From a virus, in IMG/VR virus record IMGVR_UViG_3300024262_000097, positions 1-39,227 of that record: a stretch of DNA of 39,227 bases; one strand, given 5' to 3'. The translations under genes and the position numbers were made by a program. Below the pieces are notes generated by a model. That model worked only from the letters and a program-made list of their open reading frames with translations. It was not told where the DNA came from and did no database searches. Positions 32,190 to 37,805 of this stretch are shown here, one piece after another. The first letter of the stretch is position 1. The number at the start of each line of letters is the position of its first letter.

Positions 32190-32283
32190 CGTCGTCCCCT
32201 TTGTTGTGGTGGATGGGTGAAGCGATCCAGAAGACCGCCAGTATAATGACGATGAACAGTGCTGTCACAGCCAGGGTGGTCAT
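32176..32283 (-). CDS. 35-residue membrane peptide
   Basis: From ATG 32283 to TAG 32176. The product starts MTTLAVTALFIVIILAVFWI, a single hydrophobic helix, and ends in a charged tail (NKGDDDGPR). Its start overlaps the stop of the preceding gene as ATGA. Coupled pairs of such peptides are typical of phage membrane accessory genes. Confidence 0.55.
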   Translation of the reverse strand: MTTLAVTALFIVIILAVFWIASPIHHNKGDDDGPR

Positions 32284-32396
32284 GAGCGCACCGCCTTTGC
32301 AACGAGCACGATCAGGAAGATCAGGATGATGAAGCCGATGCCGGCGCAGGTCCCCATTTGCATGAGGAGCATGAGCACAGTGATGAAATCAATCAT
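32280..32396 (-). CDS. 38-residue membrane peptide
   Basis: From ATG 32396 to TGA 32280. The product starts MIDFITVLMLLMQMGTCAGI and continues with a second hydrophobic stretch (GFIILIFLIVLVAKAV), so it may span the membrane once or twice. The start overlaps the upstream 112-residue gene and the stop overlaps the next start (ATGA). Confidence 0.55.
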   Translation of the reverse strand: MIDFITVLMLLMQMGTCAGIGFIILIFLIVLVAKAVRS

Positions 32397-32731
32397 TCGT
32401 CCTCCCTGTTTCCAAAGCCAATCTTGCGTTTAGATGGCTTCTCTTCGTCCTCTTCACCAGGTGGCTTGATGAGCTGTTGCATGACAGGCACACCAGACTC
32501 AGCCAGCATGTTGAAGTCATGGACAGTGATCTCTTCGGTGTCCTCATCGAAGCGAGACTCACCATCCTCGTACATCTCGTGGCAATACTCACACTTTGCG
32601 ATGTGGGTAAGCAGAGTCTTGAACGGGATGAGTTGGTCAGCAACCTTGATGAGTTGCAGGATGAGCAGAGGCAGCATGGGGGAAACCATACGGCCACACT
32701 GCTTGCAGACGAACAGTTTCAGTTTACCCAT
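32393..32731 (-). CDS. Zinc-ribbon-like protein, 112 residues
   Basis: The start ATG 32731 has an AGGAGG ribosome site. FVCKQCGRM and HIAKCEYCHEMYED give two Cys pairs, a probable zinc knuckle. An acidic-basic tail (GEEDEEKPSKRKIGFGNREDE) follows. It begins a cluster of tightly coupled small genes running leftward to 31804. No family is recognised. Confidence 0.65.
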   Translation of the reverse strand: MGKLKLFVCKQCGRMVSPMLPLLILQLIKVADQLIPFKTLLTHIAKCEYCHEMYEDGESRFDEDTEEITVHDFNMLAESGVPVMQQLIKPPGEEDEEKPSKRKIGFGNREDE

Positions 32732-32760
32732 TGTGTCCTCCTTATGTCCTCAAACATCAT

Positions 32761-32868
32761 TTGTATTGGCAAGGATTTGCACCTTGCATGTGATCGGGTT
32801 CAGTCACTAGAATCCGCTATCAGTTCCCTTACGGGTATCTATACGTCTACCTATTCCGCCACAATACA
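32761..32868 (-). tRNA. tRNA-Leu-like element with an unusual anticodon region
   Basis: On the minus strand the acceptor stem TGTATTG (32868-32862) pairs with CAATACA (32768-32762). The D-arm (GGCGGAATAGGTAGACG) is typical of type II Leu tRNAs, with A14, G18 and G19 in place. A variable arm (GTGA/TCAC) and a T-arm (CAAGG TGCAAAT CCTTG) follow. The length of 108 bases is about 20 more than a normal tRNA-Leu. The anticodon stem is irregular and its loop holds an insertion with a CCCGTAAGGG hairpin. CCA is not encoded. It may be a functional variant, an intron-containing form or a degenerate copy. Confidence 0.55.
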
Positions 32869-32888
32869 AATGAAATTAAAGAACACAA

Positions 32889-33017
32889 TCACTCTTTAGA
32901 GAGACGTTTGATGAGGTCACCGTACATCTTGAGGAAGATCTTAACCTCTTTTCTTAGTCTTTTCTTTTGTTCTTTTGTCATAAACACAATTAGGGGAGTG
33001 TGTAGATCACTAATCAT
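32889..33017 (-). CDS. Small basic protein, 42 residues
   Basis: From ATG 33017 to TGA 32889. The product MISDLHTPLIVFMTKEQKKR... is basic and helical. The frame stays open upstream to a GTG at 33056 with a Cys-containing segment (RQPGCGCK), so the true start is uncertain. An inner ATG at 32981 would give 30 residues. No ribosome site is clear. No family is recognised. Confidence 0.45.
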   Translation of the reverse strand: MISDLHTPLIVFMTKEQKKRLRKEVKIFLKMYGDLIKRLSKE

Positions 33018-33323
33018 CTTAACAAGTATCTTACAACCACACCCAGGTTGTCGCACACAGCGTGCAAGCCAGAATACTCCCCCTTGTATACACCCTATGA
33101 GGGCATGTGCTCAATTCTCCAAGCCGTGTGCTGGCGTATATCTGACTTGTACCAGCGATACCCTCCTCTTGGATCAGGCCACGTGTCTCCACATGAACTG
33201 ATGGTGGGGATGGTAAGACTAAACTTTAACTATAGATTCTTACAGTTAAGGTTTAGCATTTAATCTTTATTATAGAAATGGTCTGGGGTTTTTGAACAGA
33301 ACCCCAGGGAAAACTGTACGCGT
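33018..33323. other. Non-coding interval with two hairpins
   Basis: No convincing gene is seen. CTAAACTTTAACT (33219-33231) and AGTTAAGGTTTAG (33244-33256) form a 13-bp stem with one wobble pair. CTGGGGTT (33283-33290) and AACCCCAG (33300-33307) form an 8-bp stem right after the phosphoesterase stop. The second is a likely terminator or 3' stabiliser for that leftward gene, although its T-run is poor. Confidence 0.6.
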
Positions 33324-34091
33324 CTAGATGGTGACTCGAATCTCGTGCCTGTCTCCGTAGATGGTCACGACGGCGCACCCCATGCTGACGGGGGGCAGGT
33401 TCTTCTGCTCCGCGTACGAGCCAGGGTAGCGCAGGTAGCTTCCAGTCAGGATCGCGTGACGCTTGGCGTGGCCGACCTTGCGGTTCTTCTTGTCCACGTG
33501 CTGGTAGAGCTGGGTCATGTGATCCAGTCCGTGCGTGTGGGCGTAGAGGACCGTCTCAGCGTCCGTGAAACGGAAGCAGTCGATGGCAGCCTTGATCTTC
33601 GTCCAGGGAAGGCGCGAACCGCTGGAGCCGTGGGTGGAGTACACCGTGTAGCTCTGCTTGCCAACCTTCCAGTTGTGCGTGGCTGCGTGGTTGAGGTAGC
33701 GACACCCCAGGAGCGAGCACAGCCACTGCGTGATGGTGATACCAGCCACGTTGTTGAGACGGTTTTCATGGTTGCCCGAATGAAGACCGATCAACAGACC
33801 AGCGTCGTTGATGGGCTTGAGCATCTCCAGGACACGCTCCATCTGCTCGTTGGGGCCTTCCTGCTCGAAGACACCAGAGCCAGGCGAAACACGTGTGGCC
33901 ATCTCCAGCATGTCTCCCATGCCGAGAACGTACCACCCGTTGTCCAGGGCGCGCTTGAGGTCGGTACGGATCATGTCTTCGTCACAGGTCTTGGCACCGA
34001 GATGCCAGTCACCCGTACACATGATGCGTACACGGTTCTTCTCATCCGGCTTGAGCCGGATATCGACGTACGACGTTCTGCGAGTACGCAT
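33324..34091 (-). CDS. Calcineurin-like metallophosphoesterase
   Basis: The 255-residue protein carries the five-block signature: CTGDWHLGA, GMGDMLEMA, LHSGNHENR, STHGSSG and YAHTHGLDH, which bind two metals. Such phage proteins are phosphodiesterases or nucleases. The start is ATG 34091, because GGAGGA just upstream serves as ribosome site. The ATG at 34106 would bury it. The gene is visibly more GC-rich than the rest of the genome, suggesting recent acquisition. It follows the 85-residue gene by 4 bases. Confidence 0.9.
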   Translation of the reverse strand: MRTRRTSYVDIRLKPDEKNRVRIMCTGDWHLGAKTCDEDMIRTDLKRALDNGWYVLGMGDMLEMATRVSPGSGVFEQEGPNEQMERVLEMLKPINDAGLLIGLHSGNHENRLNNVAGITITQWLCSLLGCRYLNHAATHNWKVGKQSYTVYSTHGSSGSRLPWTKIKAAIDCFRFTDAETVLYAHTHGLDHMTQLYQHVDKKNRKVGHAKRHAILTGSYLRYPGSYAEQKNLPPVSMGCAVVTIYGDRHEIRVTI

Positions 34092-34095
34092 TGGT

Positions 34096-34353
34096 CTATC
34101 CTCCATGTGGTTTGCGTAGTTGGTTTCTGAGCTTGCGAAGATCGGTGTAGGTCCACCTCTCTCCTGGGATCATCACCTGACGGATCATCTCGATTGCCTC
34201 ATCGACCGTGAGGTTCTCCATGAGATAATGCCAGCATCGATGCCACTCATCGTCTAGCTCGACGATGTTGTCATGGTCTTTGTCTTGACCGTCTGGGATT
34301 CGACTACGAGGCTGTATGTGATGCCTCGTCTGTCTTCGACGTTTTTGAGACAT
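34096..34353 (-). CDS. Hypothetical basic 85-residue protein
   Basis: The N-terminus is very basic (MSQKRRRQTRHHIQPRSRIP). The rest is helical, with 'HRCWHYLMENLTVDEAIEMI' and a C-terminal basic helix (TDLRKLRNQLRKPHGG). The strong ribosome site AGGAGGT precedes ATG 34353. It is the first gene after the promoter and attenuator at 34366-34445, and its end contains the ribosome site of the phosphoesterase. Confidence 0.65.
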   Translation of the reverse strand: MSQKRRRQTRHHIQPRSRIPDGQDKDHDNIVELDDEWHRCWHYLMENLTVDEAIEMIRQVMIPGERWTYTDLRKLRNQLRKPHGG

Positions 34354-34365
34354 CTTACCTCCTAC

Positions 34366-34397
34366 AAAAAGAAGCCCTGTTTTTTAGGTAGGACTTC
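34366..34397 (-). terminator. Leader attenuator upstream of the phosphoesterase operon
   Basis: On the minus strand GAAGTCCT (34397-34390) pairs with AGGGCTTC (34378-34371, one G-T pair), followed by five T. It lies between the promoter at 34417-34445 and the first gene at 34353, so transcription can stop before the operon unless read-through or antitermination occurs. Confidence 0.7.
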
Positions 34398-34416
34398 CCA
34401 TCGTCCTCCTACTCCC

Positions 34417-34445
34417 ATTTAAGCACGACAAAAAAACCGTGTCAA
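34417..34445 (-). promoter_or_regulatory. Leftward sigma70-like promoter
   Basis: TTGACA (34445-34440), exactly 17 bases, then TTAAAT (34422-34417) on the minus strand. It drives the 85-residue gene and the phosphoesterase. A further TTGACA lies about 50 bases upstream. Confidence 0.72.
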
Positions 34446-34526
34446 TACGGCTTTGCAAGATGCAGTGTATAACATGTGGAAAAAGGTGTCAACAGGTAAG
34501 AAAAGACCCCGTTTATAGGGTTTATC

Positions 34527-34600
34527 TACACTCAATTTTTACCTCTATTAACACACAGTCGCTTTGCCTAGTGCGCCTCTAAAGGTAAAAATTGAGTGTA
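34527..34600. repeat. Perfect 18-bp inverted repeat
   Basis: TACACTCAATTTTTACCT (34527-34544) and its exact complement (34583-34600) flank a 38-base spacer. It directly follows the last codon of the gene at 34601-34870, at the end of the leftward operon. It could act as a terminator or processing hairpin, or as a cruciform protein-binding site. No T-run follows. Confidence 0.85.
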
Positions 34601-34870
34601 CTAATACAGTCTCACTATAGTGTGCTTCACTGGATCAATAGAAGGCAATAAGGAGCTGTCAAAAATGTTATCGGTAACACCATGAAATAAGAACAACACA
34701 TCTGGTCTTTTACCGTGCAGTGATATTCCACACACTGACGATGCATGTCCAACACATCTAACATTATTAAAATTGTGTAATGGAAAATCTGGTGGGACGA
34801 CCGCGAGTATAAGGTGATAATGCTTAGACGCATGGTCTAAAAATCTCAGTATCTCATCGTTAGTCAACAT
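34601..34870 (-). CDS. Hypothetical 89-residue protein
   Basis: The start is ATG 34870, one base after the upstream stop. The protein MLTNDEILRFLDHASKHY... has a helical start, then 'VVPPDFPLHNFNNVRCVGHASS' and 'VLFLFHGVTDNIFD', an alpha/beta pattern. No family or catalytic motif is recognised. It is the last gene of the leftward methyltransferase operon. Confidence 0.65.
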   Translation of the reverse strand: MLTNDEILRFLDHASKHYHLILAVVPPDFPLHNFNNVRCVGHASSVCGISLHGKRPDVLFLFHGVTDNIFDSSLLPSIDPVKHTIVRLY

Positions 34871-34871
34871 A

Positions 34872-35162
34872 TCACTCAATCAGTTTCTTAAGGTTTTGTT
34901 TGTAGTCTGAGATGGCATTGTTGTAATCATCGTTCTTACATCCACAAGTTTCGGGACCACACCAACACTCACCCGTCCTCCACTCTGGCTCACCCTCCTC
35001 AATAGCCCATGCGAGGTACGTTTTAAGAGAGTTCTGAATAGCATTCACATCAACATCCCAGGTACCGTCAGCGTACTGTGTTACTAGCCTTGTTTTTGAT
35101 ACTTCAATAACAAAGTCTAGAGCTTTGAACGTGTCATCTTTTTCAATTCTTGGTTCGGTCAT
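34872..35162 (-). CDS. Hypothetical protein, paralogue of the next gene (96 residues)
   Basis: It shares 'YLAWAIEE' and the C-terminal QNLKKLIE with the gene at 35164-35433. The nucleotide identity around the shared stop/start junction is nearly perfect (22 bases). Between these blocks this copy has CWCGPETCGCKND, possibly metal-binding. The start is ATG 35162, immediately after the neighbour's stop. A tandem duplication with diverged middles. Confidence 0.7.
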   Translation of the reverse strand: MTEPRIEKDDTFKALDFVIEVSKTRLVTQYADGTWDVDVNAIQNSLKTYLAWAIEEGEPEWRTGECWCGPETCGCKNDDYNNAISDYKQNLKKLIE

Positions 35163-35163
35163 A

Positions 35164-35433
35164 TCACTCAATCAGTTTCTTTAGGTTTTGTGAAAACTCA
35201 CAATAGTCACACTCGTATCCTCTCGCTTCATTACACTCACACATGTAAGAAAGATTTGCCTCCTCAATAGCCCATGCGAGGTAGGATTTGAGAGCTGGAA
35301 TAAGTTTATCTTTCCCACACATCCATGCTTCTCCTTTTTTATCTGATCCATAAGACAGTTTGGTGAGAACAAAATGCTCCTCAACAATCTCCTCAAGGCT
35401 CTTTGGTTGTATAGTCATAGTTTTTTTACACAT
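35164..35433 (-). CDS. Hypothetical protein, paralogue of the previous gene (89 residues)
   Basis: It begins MCKKTMTIQPK at 35433, with GGAG six bases upstream inside a hairpin that may hide the ribosome site. It shares 'YLAWAIEE' and QNLKKLIE with the gene at 34872-35162. The middle has a Cys cluster (YMCECNEARGYECDYCEF). Its start overlaps the end of the DPPY methyltransferase. The initiation region is one copy of a 34-bp repeat that also precedes the methyltransferase. Confidence 0.72.
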   Translation of the reverse strand: MCKKTMTIQPKSLEEIVEEHFVLTKLSYGSDKKGEAWMCGKDKLIPALKSYLAWAIEEANLSYMCECNEARGYECDYCEFSQNLKKLIE

Positions 35434-37556
35434 CTTCCCCTCCAGAGAGGGGTATGTTCAATTCTCGCTTCTGCTATTTCTAAATATTCCTCGTCTAGTT
35501 CAATGCCTATAAAGTCGAAACCTTCTAGCTTTGCTGCTTTACCTGTACTCCCTGATCCCATGAAAGGGTCTAGGATTACTCCGCCTGGTTGTGTTACTAG
35601 ACGGCAGAGGTAACGCATGAGCTTTGTTGGTTTGACTGTTGGGTGGTGGTTTGCTCGTGGTTCACCTAAAGCATTTTTCCTACCCTCAGCAGGTTTACTT
35701 CTTGCACTTGCTGGAGCCTCTTTTTCTTCCATCCCCTCACACCCCTCATTTCTATCCTTCTTACTAGCCTTAGCACAGTAGAAGAAGCGAGCTGCGGAGC
35801 CTGAGTCTGCAAAATGAACACCACTCTTTATATTTGTTACATTCCTTGAAGGATTATCTTGATTTCCTTTCTCGAAATTATAACCACTTGCACTTCCTTT
35901 TTTAGTCTCAGGAAACAACCTCATCACCTCTTGGCTACCGTCGTGGATTAAATTACTAGGAAATCTTCCCTGTTTTGCGTTTGTACTTACCTCTTTTTTT
36001 GCCAGCATGAGTAAATCTCCTGTGAGCTGACACACTGACACACTGGAGATTTTCCAGTCGGTTATCATCTTTGACACCGTTGATGTGATGTATTTCAAAT
36101 CCTTTAGGGATCGCTCCATGTTCTGATTCCCAGATAAAGACATGCTCAAACTTGTGCTGATACTTTCCAGCAACATTTCTTCGGAGCATGACGTATCCAG
36201 CTTGTAGATACTTTCCAGCATCTTCCCAAGTGCTTTTTCTGAAATACTCATATCGACATTCTCGACAGCAGAAAACAACATCTTTATCACGTTGTTCGTG
36301 TCGTCTAGAAGTCTTTTCTTTTCCGCACTGTTTGCAGGTAATTGTAAATGGTTTAACTGGCATAACTGAATAATACCATTTAGGTCGCTTCCCTGCAAGT
36401 TGTACTCTGGCTTGATTCTAGTCCCATCAACATTGATTCCACCTGTTCCGTGTTTGAGTACGTTCTCTGCAACAGTTCCCTTAAAAGGCTTTCTTGCTAC
36501 TGTAATAGGCTCTAGGTTAGGGCGTAAGTCCTTTAGTCTTTCCGAGAACATAGCACTCTCTTCCGCAGAATGTTCTAGGGTGTAGTCCAACTTCATTTTT
36601 AAGGCGGTCAAAATGCTTTCCACATTGTAAACATCTGCACTCAACCCATTTATCTGGTTGTCGTCGACAGGCGTGATATTTTCCAATATGTTCTCCCACC
36701 CCAGCGATTGCAAGATTTTCAATTCGGTTGTCATGTTTAACTTCGTTGAGATGGTGGACGTGTTCTGTGCTATCCAAATCTCTACCAAGACACTTAGCCA
36801 TGACAAGACGGTGTTCAAGCTCGTATTTCCCATTGTTCCAGACCGCAACATATCCATCGCTTCTAACAAATCTTCCGCCTTTATGTTTTCGTCTGCACTT
36901 AATAGAGCAATACTTTGCTGTGTCTTTTCGTTTAGGTTTAACTCTGAACTCTTTTTGGCAATTTCTACAAGTAATGTTTGGCATATACCTACAGTATACT
37001 CCAAATCGGAACGAGTTTCAAGTGGCTTTTGAGCCACAGTGATGTCTTCATGGCTCGGCTTAAGTGCTGTTCCCCAACCTTCCCATGGTGAAGTGCCTTT
37101 GGTAATACTTCGCTCGTCTTTCAGATTATATCCACCTTGTTGACCGCCGTTACTCGCCCCTGCCGTTGGTGAGTTTCCGTCGCGTCCACCGAACTTTCTT
37201 TCCTCCAAAACACTCCTCTCATTCCCCTGCAACTTATCAACCGCCTTACCGATGTTATGAGATTTCGGGAAGCCCGACGCATAAATCCATGCAATCATAT
37301 CTCTGATCTCAAACCCTGCGTCCTCGATGTTCACTGCCATGCGGTGTTGTGTTCTTGTACCTGCAAAGCTCAGCAAGAATCCACCTGGTTTCAATACTCT
37401 TAGACACTCTTGCCATATCTCTACTGATGGAACGTCATAGTCCCACTTCTTCCCCATGAACGATAATCCGTATGGTGGATCAGTAACTACTGAGTCAACT
37501 GAGTTCTCAGGTAAGTCTTTCATTTTTTCTAAGCAATCTCCGAGTAATAGTTTCAT
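35415..37556 (-). CDS. DPPY-type DNA methyltransferase (N6-adenine or N4-cytosine) with two nested HNH insertions
   Basis: The catalytic motif DPPYG is at residues 26-30. The SAM-binding motif DPFMGSGSTG is near residue 670, so the permuted order matches beta-class enzymes. The 713-residue frame is about 300 longer than usual because of two insertions, codons ~182-345 and ~385-525, which hold HNH genes in another frame. Flanking host sequence is recognisable: ITVAQKPLE before and ITVARKPFKG after the first insertion, and QGRFPSNLIHD after the second. If fully translated, the enzyme carries two long helical inserts. The gene is bounded by 34-bp direct repeats. Confidence 0.88.
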   Translation of the reverse strand: MKLLLGDCLEKMKDLPENSVDSVVTDPPYGLSFMGKKWDYDVPSVEIWQECLRVLKPGGFLLSFAGTRTQHRMAVNIEDAGFEIRDMIAWIYASGFPKSHNIGKAVDKLQGNERSVLEERKFGGRDGNSPTAGASNGGQQGGYNLKDERSITKGTSPWEGWGTALKPSHEDITVAQKPLETRSDLEYTVGICQTLLVEIAKKSSELNLNEKTQQSIALLSADENIKAEDLLEAMDMLRSGTMGNTSLNTVLSWLSVLVEIWIAQNTSTISTKLNMTTELKILQSLGWENILENITPVDDNQINGLSADVYNVESILTALKMKLDYTLEHSAEESAMFSERLKDLRPNLEPITVARKPFKGTVAENVLKHGTGGINVDGTRIKPEYNLQGSDLNGIIQLCQLNHLQLPANSAEKKRLLDDTNNVIKMLFSAVENVDMSISEKALGKMLESIYKLDTSCSEEMLLESISTSLSMSLSGNQNMERSLKDLKYITSTVSKMITDWKISSVSVCQLTGDLLMLAKKEVSTNAKQGRFPSNLIHDGSQEVMRLFPETKKGSASGYNFEKGNQDNPSRNVTNIKSGVHFADSGSAARFFYCAKASKKDRNEGCEGMEEKEAPASARSKPAEGRKNALGEPRANHHPTVKPTKLMRYLCRLVTQPGGVILDPFMGSGSTGKAAKLEGFDFIGIELDEEYLEIAEARIEHTPLWRGRCVKKL
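35420..35453. repeat. 34-bp direct repeat, copy 1 (identical to 37560-37593)
   Basis: On the minus strand the repeat contains CCCCTCTCTGGAGGGG, a hairpin whose 3' arm is the ribosome site, followed by AAGATGTGTAAAAAAAC. Here it starts the 89-residue gene. The other copy precedes the methyltransferase. Confidence 0.95.
35956..36363 (-). CDS. HNH endonuclease B, nested in the DPPY methyltransferase
   Basis: A 135-residue protein with Cys pairs (C10/C13 and C32/C36) and a classic HNH core, IHHINGVKDDNRLENL, at residues 91-106. Its frame is shifted by two bases relative to the methyltransferase, which stays open throughout. The last codons and stop overlie the conserved host motif QGRFPSN. TTGCAG, 17 bases, TATTAT, then six bases and ATG precede it, giving an almost leaderless message. 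It is a homologue of endonuclease A in the same host gene. Likely a homing endonuclease cutting gene copies that lack the insertion. Confidence 0.88.
   Translation of the reverse strand: MPVKPFTITCKQCGKEKTSRRHEQRDKDVVFCCRECRYEYFRKSTWEDAGKYLQAGYVMLRRNVAGKYQHKFEHVFIWESEHGAIPKGFEIHHINGVKDDNRLENLQCVSVSAHRRFTHAGKKRGKYKRKTGKIS
36370..36398 (-). promoter_or_regulatory. Promoter of nested HNH gene B
   Basis: On the minus strand TTGCAG (36398-36393), 17 bases, TATTAT (36375-36370). The ATG (36363) begins six bases after the -10 box, which predicts a leaderless transcript. Confidence 0.6.
36517..36984 (-). CDS. HNH endonuclease A, nested in the DPPY methyltransferase
   Basis: A 155-residue protein. 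N-terminal Cys pairs (C6/C9 and C26/C30), then the HNH core HVHHLNEVKHDNRIENL around residues 75-91, and a C-terminal zinc-like segment (CRCLQCGKHF ... CGREC). It is offset by two bases from the methyltransferase, as is B. Its stop lies in the host codons for RPN, just before the conserved EPITVARKPF. TTGAAA, 17 bases, TATACT precede the ATG by eight bases. Strongly homologous to B, so the two probably arose by duplication or repeated invasion. Confidence 0.9.
   Translation of the reverse strand: MPNITCRNCQKEFRVKPKRKDTAKYCSIKCRRKHKGGRFVRSDGYVAVWNNGKYELEHRLVMAKCLGRDLDSTEHVHHLNEVKHDNRIENLAIAGVGEHIGKYHACRRQPDKWVECRCLQCGKHFDRLKNEVGLHPRTFCGRECYVLGKTKGLTP
36993..37021 (-). promoter_or_regulatory. 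Promoter of nested HNH gene A
   Basis: On the minus strand TTGAAA (37021-37016), 17 bases, TATACT (36998-36993). Each hexamer matches consensus at five of six positions. It lies inside methyltransferase coding sequence. Confidence 0.7.
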
Positions 37557-37559
37557 ATT

Positions 37560-37593
37560 GTTTTTTTACACATCTTCCCCTCCAGAGAGGGGT
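37560..37593. repeat. 34-bp direct repeat, copy 2, ahead of the methyltransferase
   Basis: Identical to 35420-35453. On the minus strand its ATG starts a six-residue peptide, MCKKTI, whose TGA overlaps the methyltransferase ATG at 37556. The repeat therefore provides a leader peptide and translational coupling. Confidence 0.9.
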
Positions 37594-37805
37594 GGTTGCA
37601 ACACCTCCAGTGTTACATGCCAGCAAATTGTTTCTCCTGGTCAGGAGGGGGAGAGGTGCAATTCCTACCCCCTGCTCCCCAGTAAACTGAGGGCAAGGAT
37701 TAGTTGGGTAATCAATCCAACTAAGACCGAATCAATCCTGCTGCGGTGCAATAACCTTTCTAAATTAGTTATGTTGAGATCCGCAGGCAGAGGGAAGGAG
37801 GGGAG
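37594..37805 (-). other. Structured leader between the two methyltransferase genes
   Basis: No robust gene is seen. On the minus strand several hairpins follow each other: TTAGTTGG/CCAACTAA (37700-37724), CTCCTG/CAGGAG (37634-37647) and AACAC/GTGTT with TGGAG in the loop (37600-37614). The RBS hairpin of the 34-bp repeat comes next. Repeated GGA motifs sit in or beside the loops. This could be a regulatory leader of the DPPY methyltransferase. A short hydrophobic TTG-start frame is too weak to call. Confidence 0.5.

Noticed and set aside
33060-33230. Protein-like frames on the minus strand (for example CGDTWPDPRGGYRWYK)
   Set aside because: The frame has no usable start codon and ends after about 40 codons. 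It may be a remnant, but it is not supportable as a gene.
33345-34130. 261-residue plus-strand ORF opposite the phosphoesterase
   Set aside because: A long antisense frame produced by GC-rich codons. It lacks motifs, a promoter or a ribosome site, whereas the opposite strand has all phosphoesterase motifs.
35956-36984. Group I intron or intein as carrier of the HNH genes
   Set aside because: The host frame runs uninterrupted through both inserts and no intein splice motifs (Cys/Ser at the start, HN at the end) or intron core elements were recognised. It cannot be fully excluded without RNA data.
37594-37805. A second tRNA on the plus strand (GGTGCAATTCC looks like a T-arm)
   Set aside because: No acceptor, D or anticodon arms fit around it. 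The stretch is better explained by tandem hairpins on the minus strand.
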